DNA of 19,177 nt from CAZGVV01 sp964529155 (GCA_964529155.1 CAZGVV010000041.1:1-19177); one strand, 5' to 3'. Positions 1 through 8,637 are shown, numbered from the stretch's first letter. Notes: generated by a model from the sequence alone, not told the origin. A program made the numbers and translations.

Positions 1-497
1 TCATTAAGCACTTGCACCGATTCATTTTTCCCGAGCTTATCAGCTTTGGTCAAGATCACCTGATACGGCACGGCGGCGTCATCCAGCAGCGCCATCATTG
101 TACGGTCTGAATCCATAATCCCCCGGCGCGAATCCACCAGCAGGCATACCCGCCGAAGCGTGGGCCGCCCACGCAGATACGCCCGAATCGCCCGGTTCCA
201 GGCGTCTACCATGCCTTTGGGAGCCTTGGCAAAGCCATAACCCGGCAAATCCACCAGCATGCGCTTCTCCCCCAGTAAAAAGCAGTTGAAATGCTGCGTG
301 CGTCCCGGCGTCACCGAGGCACGGGCCAGACCCGGCTGTTGTACCAGCGCATTAATTAAGCTGGATTTCCCGGCATTAGACCGGCCGATAAAGGCGATTT
401 CCGGGAAATGCGGGTCTGGAAGCCCGCGCGGATTCGGCGCGCCGCATACGAAACGGCACGGTGCATCGAATAACCGCGCTGCGCGGGTATCAGTCAA
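1..497 (-). CDS. engB: Ribosome biogenesis GTPase EngB (YihA/YsxC), C-terminus cut by window edge
   Basis: TRAFAC-class GTPase needed for late assembly of the large ribosomal subunit in other bacteria. The reverse strand shows all the main motifs in order: G1 as GRSNAGKSS, the G2 threonine within TPGRTQ, G3 as DLPG (in LVDLPGYGFAK) and G4 as TKAD. The frame is still open at position 1, so the C-terminus lies outside. No ATG is available. The likely start is TTG at 497-495, which sits inside the last codons of yidC and has GAGGAAGG just upstream, so translation is probably coupled to yidC. The yidC-engB order is usual in Alphaproteobacteria. Identity is secure; the exact start is inferred. Confidence 0.93.
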   Translation of the reverse strand, partial: MTDTRAARLFDAPCRFVCGAPNPRGLPDPHFPEIAFIGRSNAGKSSLINALVQQPGLARASVTPGRTQHFNCFLLGEKRMLVDLPGYGFAKAPKGMVDAWNRAIRAYLRGRPTLRRVCLLVDSRRGIMDSDRTMMALLDDAAVPYQVILTKADKLGKNESVQVLN

Positions 498-2265
498 TGC
501 CTTCCTCGTGGCGGGCCGTGGGGTCAGTATCAAAACGCCTGTTCACTATCCATTGATGGACAATGGAAAACACCGAGCTGCAGAGTGAATACAGCACCAC
601 ACCGCTTGGCATGTTGGCAAATACGAACATGAAGAAATACGGCATGATCTTCACGGCTTTCGCCTGGACAGGATCAGGTGGTGGCGGCTGCATCTTGGTT
701 TGCAGCATCATCGCCACGCCCATCAGTAACGGCAGAACGCCCAGATGCAGGGCCGAGGGCAACGTAATAGGAATCAAGCCAAACAAATTGAAAATATTGG
801 ACGGGTCCGCCGCCGATAAATCGCGAATCCAGCCCAAAAACGGCGTCTGACGGATTTCCGAGGTCACGTACAGCACCTTGTTGAGCGACAGGAACATGAC
901 AATCTGAATCACCAGCATCAGAAACAGGCTGCCCATGCTCACCTTTTCGCGCTTCTGCAACGCGCGGATTTGCTGGTGCATCTTCATCGGATCGGCTGCA
1001 TATTTCTCGCGCAGGCGCTTAAATTCCGGCTGCAGACCGCGCATTTTATACCCCGCGACATAGCCTTTATGCGCCAGTGGCACCATCACGGTTTTCACGA
1101 TCAGGGTCAGCACAATAATCGCCACCCCGAAATTACCGGTGAGGTGATAGAGCCAGCTGATAATATAAAACAATGGCTTGGTAATAAAATAAAAGATCCC
1201 GAAATCCACGGCACGGTCAAACAACGGAATTGCTGCCTTATGGTCTGCATTCCCCCCTTCGGCATAGCTATCCAGCACATTCAATGCCTTCACCCCGGCA
1301 AACATCCGGGTGTGAAACTCAATGCTGCCCCCCGGCAACACCACTTGCGCCGGACTTGCATATTCAATCTGGTAACGGTCCTGCTCACGCGGCTTATAAT
1401 AGCTGAAACGCGCCGTAAACACGCCTTCTGGCACCAACGCCGTCAGCCAGTATTTATCGCTGAAACCCAGCCAGCCGGATGCTTCCTCAAAACGCTTCTC
1501 GCCCTTGTCATGCAAATCGGCATACGGCACATCGGTCAGCTTGCCGCCCATCACACCGATCGGGTTGCCGCCTTCGGTGGATTCGTGCGGGTTTTTAAGG
1601 TCATGCGCCCGGTTCACAAATCCGTATGGCGCTAATTTTACCGGTGTCGTGCCTTTATTTTCCACGATTTGCGTGAAATGAAACATGTAATCCGCATCCA
1701 TCGCCACCGTGGTTTTAAACCGCAGATTCTGGCCATTATCCCAGATGAATGTCACCGGGTGCTCCGGTGTTAGCGTATCGCGGTCTGCTTTCCACACCGT
1801 ATGCTCGCTGGGAACCGCTACCGCGTCATTCCCTACCGACAGCCACCCGAGCTGCGCCAGATACGCCCGCGCGTCACCCGTGGGCGACAAGAGCGTCACG
1901 TTCGGGCTTTGGGTGTCCAGCGTCTCTTTGTAATGCGTCAGCACCAGATCATCAAAACGCAAGCCCTTCAGCGCAATGGAGCCGTTCAATCCATCCGACT
2001 GCACATGTACACGCGGCGACAACGCCAGGCGTTGCTCGCGCGTGAGCGACGGCGCATAATCATCACCCGCACGTTCGATTTCTGCCTGTACCTTGGCTTT
2101 CTGCACTTTTTCCTGCTGCACGTGCTGCTTGTTCCACGCCGCTAAATGCTGGCGTTTGGGCGCTTCGATAAACATCTCCCAGCCAATCACCAGCAACGCC
2201 GAAAGCACAATGGCGATAATCAGGTTACGCTGGTCTTCAGGGCGAAAAAATGATTGCGTACGCAT
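490..2265 (-). CDS. yidC: Membrane protein insertase YidC
   Basis: YidC/Oxa1/Alb3-family insertase of the inner membrane, which inserts proteins alone or with SecYEG. At 591 residues it has the usual length for a Gram-negative YidC. An N-terminal membrane segment (about residues 14-33, LIIAIVLSALLVIGWEMF) is followed by a large periplasmic beta domain (about 60-340). The conserved insertase core starts near residue 355 (FGIFYFITKPLFYIISWLY). It includes the positively charged groove region LTLIVKTVMVPL, the cytoplasmic helical hairpin (PEFKRLREKYAADPMKMHQQ) and the later membrane helices. The gene starts 12 bp after the rnpA stop and overlaps engB. The yidD gene often found between rnpA and yidC is not here. 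Confidence 0.97.
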   Translation of the reverse strand: MRTQSFFRPEDQRNLIIAIVLSALLVIGWEMFIEAPKRQHLAAWNKQHVQQEKVQKAKVQAEIERAGDDYAPSLTREQRLALSPRVHVQSDGLNGSIALKGLRFDDLVLTHYKETLDTQSPNVTLLSPTGDARAYLAQLGWLSVGNDAVAVPSEHTVWKADRDTLTPEHPVTFIWDNGQNLRFKTTVAMDADYMFHFTQIVENKGTTPVKLAPYGFVNRAHDLKNPHESTEGGNPIGVMGGKLTDVPYADLHDKGEKRFEEASGWLGFSDKYWLTALVPEGVFTARFSYYKPREQDRYQIEYASPAQVVLPGGSIEFHTRMFAGVKALNVLDSYAEGGNADHKAAIPLFDRAVDFGIFYFITKPLFYIISWLYHLTGNFGVAIIVLTLIVKTVMVPLAHKGYVAGYKMRGLQPEFKRLREKYAADPMKMHQQIRALQKREKVSMGSLFLMLVIQIVMFLSLNKVLYVTSEIRQTPFLGWIRDLSAADPSNIFNLFGLIPITLPSALHLGVLPLLMGVAMMLQTKMQPPPPDPVQAKAVKIMPYFFMFVFANMPSGVVLYSLCSSVFSIVHQWIVNRRFDTDPTARHEEGID

Positions 2266-2277
2266 GCGAAAATTCCT

Positions 2278-2658
2278 TTAAGATTGCCGTGGTTTCACCC
2301 GGCCGACGCGCGACAGCGCAAATTGCATGTCTCGCAATAACGTTGAAAAGGGGCAAAGTAAAGCCTGTTTGCGGGCGATCAGCACATAATCCCACCCCGG
2401 CCGCACACATTCCGCCCCGTGCAACCGCACCACTTCCCGCAAGCGGCGGCGAATCCGGTTACGCGTCGGCGCGTTACCCATTTTTTTCGTTACCGTAAAT
2501 CCAACGCGCCCTTCAGCAACGCCTTCCTTACGTTCCTGTGCGAGCACGATAAAACTGGGAGTTACAAATTTATGCCCCTCCGCCGAAAGCTGCACGAATT
2601 CCTTACGGCGACGCAGCCGCTCAATCGAAATCGGAGTCAAGTCAGAAGAAGTCGTCAA
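2278..2658 (-). CDS. rnpA: Ribonuclease P protein component RnpA
   Basis: Protein subunit of RNase P, which helps the catalytic RNA mature tRNA 5' ends. The family signature is present: RRKEF near the N-terminus, then GFTVTKKMGNAPTRNRIRRR with the RNR motif, then a WDYVLIAR strand. The length (126 residues or slightly less) is normal. The longest reading frame begins with TTG at 2658, 8 bp after the rpmH stop. A second in-frame TTG lies six codons later, and neither has a good Shine-Dalgarno, so translation may depend on coupling to rpmH. It is cotranscribed with rpmH and yidC. Confidence 0.93.
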   Translation of the reverse strand: MTTSSDLTPISIERLRRRKEFVQLSAEGHKFVTPSFIVLAQERKEGVAEGRVGFTVTKKMGNAPTRNRIRRRLREVVRLHGAECVRPGWDYVLIARKQALLCPFSTLLRDMQFALSRVGRVKPRQS

Positions 2659-2666
2659 CGCGACGC

Positions 2667-2801
2667 TTAAGCCGATAAGCGCTTGCGGCCTTTAGCGCGG
2701 CGAGCGGCGATCACCTTACGGCCACCAACGGTTGCGATGCGGGAGCGAAAGCCATGGCGGCGCTTGCGAACGATGCGGCTAGGCTGGTAAGTGCGTTTCA
2801 T
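2667..2801 (-). CDS. rpmH: 50S ribosomal protein L34
   Basis: A 44-residue, very basic protein, starting MKRTYQPSRIVRKRRHGFRS and ending GRKRLSA. This is the complete and highly conserved L34 sequence, with the family's KRTYQPS start and HGFRxR motif. L34 is part of the large ribosomal subunit. The ATG at 2801-2799 is preceded by AGGA with suitable spacing. It is first in the rpmH-rnpA-yidC-engB cluster and lies behind the promoter at 2835-2863. Confidence 0.97.
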   Translation of the reverse strand: MKRTYQPSRIVRKRRHGFRSRIATVGGRKVIAARRAKGRKRLSA

Positions 2802-2834
2802 GGCGCGAATCCTATGCGAATAAAAAGGGATATT

Positions 2835-2863
2835 TGTATATACGCCAGCAACCGCCTTGTCAA
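2835..2863 (-). promoter_or_regulatory. Sigma-70-type promoter of the rpmH operon
   Basis: On the minus strand a perfect -35 box TTGACA (2863-2858) is followed by a 17-bp spacer and TATACA (2840-2835) as -10, about 34 bp before the rpmH ATG. Such a strong match suits a ribosomal-protein operon. The start of transcription is not known. Confidence 0.7.
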
Positions 2864-2909
2864 ATAGCTTTCACACATTCATTATCTGATTGAATATAAT
2901 TGATAATTC

Positions 2910-3072
2910 TTAATTTCCCCACCCCACCACTAATCGCAATGCCCGATTTATCTTTGCTTTATTAATGACTTTTCCTTCAAAGGATACAGGCTTTTCCAGG
3001 AATATAATCTGGGATTGTCCGTAATGCTGCATCATAAGTAGCATGGGTATCACGATCAAATACACAGAACAC
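2910..3072 (-). pseudogene. Decayed fragment resembling an RloB-like protein
   Basis: Directly after the helicase stop, the minus strand reads VFCVFDRDTHATYDAALR in one frame (3072 down to a TGA at 2979-2977). It then continues in another frame, from about 2987 to a TAA at 2912-2910, as VSFEGKVINKAKINRAL. The first stretch resembles the (V/W)CVFDRDxH core strand of RloB-like proteins, a group often found with restriction and abortive-infection loci. The second stretch is not recognised. With no proper N-terminus and an apparent frameshift, this is at best a remnant. The similarity rests on about 15 residues from memory. Confidence 0.35.
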
Positions 3073-3092
3073 TCAATTATAACCGGCAGCCC

Positions 3093-5987
3093 CTACCTGC
3101 AGTGCCCTGGATTCGATTTTTCATTTACTGCGTCGTAAAGTGCATCTATCGTAAATTTAAAAAGTTGCACTTCAGATTCATTTTTCCCATTCACCTCAAG
3201 TGCTTGCGCTAGAGAAAACACATCGCTTCTGCTCAGCCCCCAATGACTTTCGCCATTTACGATAAGGTTAGCAAGTCTTTCGCGCGTGCCTATACTCTTA
3301 ACCCCAGCATCATCCAATAGGTTAGTTAGTGGTCGTGGATCGCCATTTTTATCTGTAAAATATCCTTTCACCGCAGCTTGCAATGCGGCAATTGGGTGCC
3401 GTCTCAGTTTAACAATATCATCAATACCGCGCAGCACTCCAGGCTGCTGCGCAGGACTAGTATTAAGGGTATTCGGCTCGTTTTTATAAAGATCATGCCA
3501 GTTTTTCCGTCTGGCCTCTTCTTCTGATAAAGTCCTTTCTCTCGGTATTAGACCCTTATATTCAGAATCTTCATATCCTCCACCTGAAATATACCCTTCT
3601 AGGTCGCGGCATATCTGTGGGTGCCGTAGCTTGTTCATGGATCTAGATACAATTTGCCCAACATGCGATTTACTTACGCCATACTCTTTACCTATTTCTT
3701 CTAGAGTACTTCCGGCAATACGCAGACGGAGAATAGCTTGCTCTCTGGTATCCAATTTATTTAAAGCATCATCAATTGCTTGCGTTAAAGGCTTTAATAG
3801 GCTTTCCTCTTGATTTCCAATCACAGCTAATTTCTTCTGGATAGCTCTAGATAGTGGCTGTTCATTAGCATTTTCGTTGTTTTGCAGTAATTTTGCAAAC
3901 CGGCTTTTTATTGCGAGAAGCAACCTACGTTGGAAACTGCTCCATGTGGGTAACGCACCCTCTTCTGCTTGTTGAACAGCCTGTGCCAGCGAATCATTGA
4001 TTGCACCTTCTAACGCATGCTCATCTAAAGGAGCCGCTTTTTCAATTACTGTTAACCGAGCAGTACCGAAGTCAACATGTTGCCCACGCTTCAGCACCGC
4101 TTCAGCCTCGTCTTTTAGCAATTCTGCAATAGTGGTCAAACCCTTTTTCTGAGGAAGGCTTAAGCCGAATGTGCGGTTTACATTACTTACTTCATCATTA
4201 CCGGAGATATCATAACTTCCGGCGGCAGATTCGGTATCTATTGTCTCTGGATTGCCAGACAGAGCGAACTTATCCAGCTTAACACGTTTAATTTGCCAGT
4301 TACTCTCAGTTTTTTGTGCGACTGCAAGCAGTCTTTTTTTTGTGCGCGTCAGCCATGGCTGTATTGCTTGTATGAAAGGAGTAATCGCTGCTTTATTACC
4401 ATTGCTTATTTCTATCAGAAGCCGGTTAATGCGGTCATAGCCTTGCGTTGTGAAGTGTTTTGTAGAATCTTCAAAATCATCACGATGCAACTGGTCACGC
4501 TTAATTCTGCGCTGGTCTACTAAGCGGTGTAATGAAGCACCATAGGTAAGGCTATAATTGGAAATAGGTTGATCCACTGTGGCTAGTGCTGCCGGTGCTA
4601 CTTTTCCATTCCGCATACCGTTGGTTTTCCCTATCTCGACGGCTACGCCTTCTTCCACGCCTCGATTATTGCGATAATCATCAAAAGCAAGAGAGGGGTG
4701 GTCTGCATCCTGCATGTTGATGACAAATGCCATGTCTTTTCCTGGACGCGTAGCGCGCATACCAGCCTGACCGACGCCGACATAAGTTTGGCGCGGCACC
4801 GTATCAATGACAACTGAGGTAATGGGACTATCGAAAGATTGTTGAAGTACAGAAGTAGACACCAGCATCAACACCTTGCGGTCATGATATTTATCAACGA
4901 GCCTATTACGTGCACCTAATGACATTCCCTCATGATTATCTGTGCGGCCACTGTGAATAGGAGCGGCAATTATTAAGTCAGGATCATCGGGATTAATACC
5001 TTTAGCACGCAATTTTTCACGAAAATCATTGTCATGCTTTAGCGGCCCTGCCAGCGCCGCATTAATGGCATCCGCAATGTCATGCACGTGGTCAATGCCC
5101 GCACCGAACACAACGGTAGGTTCACCGGCAATGCTGTAATTTCGTTCTTGACCATTGCGCTCTACCGTAACCTCGATATTTTTATAAATATCGGCAGGTA
5201 TAAGATTGCGCTTACGCCGGTTAATCGCCTTAGATACTTCCGGGCCTTCCTCTTGGTCGGGTGTAGTGAGCCGCAAACCGGTTTTTACATCGGTGGTGAC
5301 AAGTATGTTTTCGACATCATTTACTTCCTTACGGTCTTTCGCTACATCATACGGAATTTCATGCAGTAGTGGACCGAATACTAAACCTACTTCTTTGCCT
5401 GTGTAATAGCGTGGGGTAGCTGTCAGGCCGATGTTAATAGTATGATCGAATTTTTGTAGCGTATCCTGCGCATTGGCAGTCAGATACATATGAGCTTCAT
5501 CCCATATAACGGCATCAAACAATTTAGGATCGATAGGCGGACCTTCTTTAGGACTAATCCCTTCTTCATGTGCTTTAATGCGGTCTAGCAGTGAGGCATA
5601 GGTGATAAACGTAAGCCTGCCAATCTGCTTTTCTTCCTGATACATCGCGCCGACATGCAAATCAGGGCAAAGCTCTTTTGCTTTCGCCACAAAATCTTCG
5701 AGCGCTTGCTGCGTCGGCACCACAAATAGGCTATTAGCCTTGTGCTTATCCAGCGCATGAGCCAGCGCAATGCCAATGCGTGTTTTGCCTATACCGCCTG
5801 GACCGACGATATGACCAAGCGTAATATTTTGTTCTAACCCATGCTGAATGGCTGATAGCGATTCTACCTGTGATAATTTCAGCGGCTCATTTTTTGCGCC
5901 AAAAATAATTTGGCCGTCGGTATTGGGCGTCAGTAATTCGCGTAATGAAATTACAGCTTTGTCAATTCGCTCACGTGGTACAGTCAT
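3093..5987 (-). CDS. SF2 DEAH-box helicase with C-terminal sigma-70 region-4-like domain
   Basis: A 964-residue superfamily 2 helicase/translocase of unknown role. Motif I is GPGGIGKT (62-69), motif II is DEAH (163-166), motif III is TAT (189-191) and motif VI is QAGMRATR (407-414), preceded by a motif-V-like STSVLQQSFDSP (377-388). This gives two RecA-like lobes within the first ~430 residues. A long middle part is unrecognised. Residues about 743-790 (LDTREQAILRLRIAG, then TLEEIGKEYGVSKSHVGQI and NKLRHP) read like sigma-70 region 4.2, a DNA-binding helix-turn-helix. The ~110 residues before the stop look helical but are unassigned. The gene looks AT-richer than its core neighbours, stands alone on its strand with no partner, and is followed by debris of another gene. 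This suggests horizontal acquisition. The start codon has only a weak ribosome binding site. The natural C-terminus may be altered, because the frame ends at the border of the remnant. Confidence 0.88.
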   Translation of the reverse strand: MTVPRERIDKAVISLRELLTPNTDGQIIFGAKNEPLKLSQVESLSAIQHGLEQNITLGHIVGPGGIGKTRIGIALAHALDKHKANSLFVVPTQQALEDFVAKAKELCPDLHVGAMYQEEKQIGRLTFITYASLLDRIKAHEEGISPKEGPPIDPKLFDAVIWDEAHMYLTANAQDTLQKFDHTINIGLTATPRYYTGKEVGLVFGPLLHEIPYDVAKDRKEVNDVENILVTTDVKTGLRLTTPDQEEGPEVSKAINRRKRNLIPADIYKNIEVTVERNGQERNYSIAGEPTVVFGAGIDHVHDIADAINAALAGPLKHDNDFREKLRAKGINPDDPDLIIAAPIHSGRTDNHEGMSLGARNRLVDKYHDRKVLMLVSTSVLQQSFDSPITSVVIDTVPRQTYVGVGQAGMRATRPGKDMAFVINMQDADHPSLAFDDYRNNRGVEEGVAVEIGKTNGMRNGKVAPAALATVDQPISNYSLTYGASLHRLVDQRRIKRDQLHRDDFEDSTKHFTTQGYDRINRLLIEISNGNKAAITPFIQAIQPWLTRTKKRLLAVAQKTESNWQIKRVKLDKFALSGNPETIDTESAAGSYDISGNDEVSNVNRTFGLSLPQKKGLTTIAELLKDEAEAVLKRGQHVDFGTARLTVIEKAAPLDEHALEGAINDSLAQAVQQAEEGALPTWSSFQRRLLLAIKSRFAKLLQNNENANEQPLSRAIQKKLAVIGNQEESLLKPLTQAIDDALNKLDTREQAILRLRIAGSTLEEIGKEYGVSKSHVGQIVSRSMNKLRHPQICRDLEGYISGGGYEDSEYKGLIPRERTLSEEEARRKNWHDLYKNEPNTLNTSPAQQPGVLRGIDDIVKLRRHPIAALQAAVKGYFTDKNGDPRPLTNLLDDAGVKSIGTRERLANLIVNGESHWGLSRSDVFSLAQALEVNGKNESEVQLFKFTIDALYDAVNEKSNPGHCR

Positions 5988-6066
5988 GCTAAAATCTATT
6001 ACAAGTGTTAGTCTATAAAACTAGCATTGAGTGTCTGCCGGTAGAAGTTAATGTTTTGTGACAACG

Positions 6067-6087
6067 CAATAGCTTATTAAGCTATTG
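6067..6087. promoter_or_regulatory. Perfect 21-bp palindrome between divergent genes
   Basis: Two 10-bp arms (CAATAGCTTA and its exact complement) surround a single T. It sits in the 264-bp spacer between the divergently oriented sigma4-like helicase and the histidine kinase, 80 bp upstream of the helicase start. A dimeric repressor site is the simplest reading. There is no T-tract that would make it a clear terminator. The rest of the 5988-6251 spacer is AT-rich on the helicase side and shows no promoter that I can place with confidence. Confidence 0.5.
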
Positions 6088-6251
6088 ATTAATATGATTA
6101 TTAAAAATGCTTGGTTGAAATACAACCTGGGAAAGCACCCTGCGTTAATTCATTTATGAATCACATCCCCTTTCCCATTAACAATTTTTACCCTAACCGG
6201 CACCCCGCCTCCCTTGACTTCCCCCCCTGAATCAGGTCTGTTACTCGCTCT

Positions 6252-7637
6252 ATGCAAGAATTTATTATTCGTTGGAAGTTATGGATTTACCTGTTAATGG
6301 CCTTGGCCTTTGCCATTACAGGGGGGGTGTATGGGGGCCGGTTGATGACTGGCATTGCGCTTGCCCAGGCCGAAGCGGATAACCGGGCATTTAATGAGCA
6401 TCTTGCTTCCGCAGCATGGCAGCCTCACCGCGCTGAGATGGCAGCAGGCACTTTAAGCAGCCAATTTACTTTAGATATGCAATTACTCGCGCAAGGCGCT
6501 GGTGTGAAGCTCCGGCTCTATGACCCGCATGGATTATTGCTGTTCACCACCGGTGGCACGCTTTCCAATACTGAATTCAGCCAAATGGTTCAGGCACTGA
6601 ACACCACAGGCTCCCTCTCCCAATTCAGCACCGATGGCGGCGAAAAATGGCTGCGCAGCTTTACCGTGCTGGGAACGCCCGCCGCCCCTGAAGCTTATAT
6701 TGAGCTATCCCGGGACTTAACCACTGCCTGGGGCCGCGTCTTTACCCTGCAATGGCTCACCGGCATGGCCATTTTTATCGTCTGCCTTATTCTTCTTCTC
6801 ATCACCGGCTTTCTCTCACGCGCTGCCGAAATCGCGCTGGGTGAATTGCACGAAGAAAATGCAGCCCTTGCCCGCTCAACGGCCGAAGCCGAAGCGCGCC
6901 TCGAAGACAAAACCCTGTTCCTGGCCAATATCAGTCACGAATTGCGCACCCCTTTAAACGCCATTATCGGCTTTTCCAATATCTTGAAAAATGAAGCCGC
7001 GCCGGAAATGCAAAACGCTACCCACAAAGAATACGTCCATGACATCCACCAATCCGGGGTGCATTTGCTCACGCTCATTAATGACATTCTCGATTTCTCA
7101 AAAGCCGATGCCGGAAAGCTGGAGCTGGAAATCGAAGAAGTCAACGCCACCAAACTCGCCGCCAACTGCCTGCGACTGGTGCTGCCACGCGCCGAAGTCG
7201 GCAATATCGAACTCGTCAACGCCGTGCCAAAACAAACCCTGGCGCTGGAAACAGACAGCAAAAAACTCAAGCAGGTATTGCTCAACTTGCTCTCCAACGC
7301 CGTCAAATTCACCCCTGAAGGCGGCAAGGTGCGCCTCGCCGCGTGGCATGACGAAGAAGAAGATGCCATCGTATTCCAGGTCAATGATTCAGGCGTTGGC
7401 ATACAACCCAAAGAAATCGCGAAAGCGCTTTCTGAATTCGGTCAGGTCAAAAATAAACTCAGTGAACGTTACGAAGGCACCGGCCTGGGGTTACCGCTTG
7501 CCCGTAAATTCGTGGAAGTCATGGGCGGCAAATTCGCCATTCACAGTGAAGAAGGCTACGGCACCACCATTGCCTTCCTGTTGCCGCGTGTATTTAAAGC
7601 CCGTGAAAACACCGCCTTCAAACGCATTGCCGTATGA
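6252..7637 (+). CDS. Membrane sensor histidine kinase without receiver domain
   Basis: A 461-residue two-component sensor kinase. Membrane helix 1 is about residues 11-29, followed by an extracytoplasmic sensor region (about 30-165), membrane helix 2 (168-188) and a short coiled linker (194-220). The HisKA domain holds the phosphoacceptor His229 in ISHELRTPLNAIIGFS. The HATPase domain has the N box NLLSNAVKFT (Asn349), G1 DSGVG (379-383) and G2 GTGLGL (409-414). The HisKA sequence is of the PleC/DivJ-like type common in Alphaproteobacteria. No response regulator lies nearby, so its partner is elsewhere. The stop overlaps the panB start as ATGA. No clear Shine-Dalgarno precedes the ATG. The extracytoplasmic region has no domain that I recognise. 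Confidence 0.92.
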   Translation: MQEFIIRWKLWIYLLMALAFAITGGVYGGRLMTGIALAQAEADNRAFNEHLASAAWQPHRAEMAAGTLSSQFTLDMQLLAQGAGVKLRLYDPHGLLLFTTGGTLSNTEFSQMVQALNTTGSLSQFSTDGGEKWLRSFTVLGTPAAPEAYIELSRDLTTAWGRVFTLQWLTGMAIFIVCLILLLITGFLSRAAEIALGELHEENAALARSTAEAEARLEDKTLFLANISHELRTPLNAIIGFSNILKNEAAPEMQNATHKEYVHDIHQSGVHLLTLINDILDFSKADAGKLELEIEEVNATKLAANCLRLVLPRAEVGNIELVNAVPKQTLALETDSKKLKQVLLNLLSNAVKFTPEGGKVRLAAWHDEEEDAIVFQVNDSGVGIQPKEIAKALSEFGQVKNKLSERYEGTGLGLPLARKFVEVMGGKFAIHSEEGYGTTIAFLLPRVFKARENTAFKRIAV

Positions 7638-8449
7638 GCGAAGCGATCACGCCGGCGCAGCTGCGCGCCCGCAAACATCAGGGTAAAACCACCGAAAGAA
7701 TCGTAGCCCTCACGGCCTACACCACCCCCTTCGCCCACGCGCTGGATGCTCATGTCGATATACTCTTAGTCGGTGATTCACTGAGCATGGTGCTCTACGG
7801 CATGGACTCCACCGTTGGCGTAAGTCTGGACACCATGATCCTGCATGGCCGGGCCGTCACCCGTGCCAGCCGCCACGCCTGCGTTGTGGTCGATATGCCC
7901 GCCGGAAGTTACGACACGCCAGAGCACGCCCTGCAAAACGCCACGCGCGTCATGCAGGAAACCCAATGCGCTGCGGTAAAGCTCGAAGGCGGGGCTGAAA
8001 TGGAAGCCACCATCGCCCTGCTCACCGCCCATCACATTCCCGTCATGGCCCATATCGGCCTGATGCCGCAGCGTGTCACCGAAGCCAGCGGCTTCCGCGT
8101 ACAAGGACGCGACGCCAGCGCCCGTGAACACATCCTGCACGACGCCCACGCCGTCACCCGAGCCGGTGCCTTCGCCGTAGTCGTAGAAGCCGTCATGGAA
8201 CCACTCGCCCGCACCATCACCGCCGAAATCCCCATCCCCGTCATCGGCATCGGCGCGTCACCGGCATGCGACGGCCAAGTGCTCGTCACCGAAGACATGG
8301 CCGGCTTCAACCGCGGCAAACTCCCACGCTTTGTGAAGCTGTATGCCACACTCGGTGAAGACCTGGCCCAAGCCGCCAAAACCTACGCAATGGAAGTGCG
8401 CAGCAGCACCTTCCCAAGTGCGGAGTATTATTATGGTGAGAAAAAATAG
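7634..8449 (+). CDS. panB: 3-methyl-2-oxobutanoate hydroxymethyltransferase (ketopantoate hydroxymethyltransferase)
   Basis: First committed enzyme of pantothenate and coenzyme A synthesis. It transfers a hydroxymethyl group from methylenetetrahydrofolate to 2-oxoisovalerate to give ketopantoate. The 271 residues cover the full family length. Visible signatures are LVGDSLSMVLYG (metal-binding Asp), VKLEGG, PVMAHIGLMPQ, the segment with the catalytic glutamate (VVVEAV) and the phosphate/substrate loop PVIGIGASPACDGQ. The start ATG overlaps the kinase stop by ATGA, so the two are translationally coupled. No panC lies next to it. Immediately downstream the sequence turns into remnants of mobile DNA. 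Confidence 0.96.
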   Translation: MSEAITPAQLRARKHQGKTTERIVALTAYTTPFAHALDAHVDILLVGDSLSMVLYGMDSTVGVSLDTMILHGRAVTRASRHACVVVDMPAGSYDTPEHALQNATRVMQETQCAAVKLEGGAEMEATIALLTAHHIPVMAHIGLMPQRVTEASGFRVQGRDASAREHILHDAHAVTRAGAFAVVVEAVMEPLARTITAEIPIPVIGIGASPACDGQVLVTEDMAGFNRGKLPRFVKLYATLGEDLAQAAKTYAMEVRSSTFPSAEYYYGEKK

Positions 8450-8637
8450 TTCCATTCCGTCCCGGTGACACGCGCTTATACGAAGAGGAAGCGCCACTCT
8501 TTCCCCGAACAGCCATTGCCCATGACGGCAACCAATGCTTCGCTGCCGCCGCGCCGGAGCACTGGAGCACTACCCAGACCGTGGTGGACATCTTCCTGGC
8601 GGCATTTATAGTTATTTCAATTTACCATTATACATAG
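8440..8637 (+). pseudogene. Coding-like remnant after panB, unidentified
   Basis: A GC-rich stretch with an open frame but no start codon. It reads RPGDTRLYEEEAPLFPRTA, then HWSTTQTVVDIFLAA, and runs into the palindromic element at about 8607. The composition and lack of stops suggest the end of a former gene cut by that element. I do not recognise the protein. It could also be chance. Confidence 0.25.

Noticed and set aside
970..1635. Plus-strand 221-codon frame opposite yidC
   Set aside because: It is a shadow of yidC, with no recognisable protein pattern.
6935..7411. Minus-strand 158-codon frame opposite the kinase
   Set aside because: It is Ser-rich shadow sequence of the HisKA/HATPase coding region.
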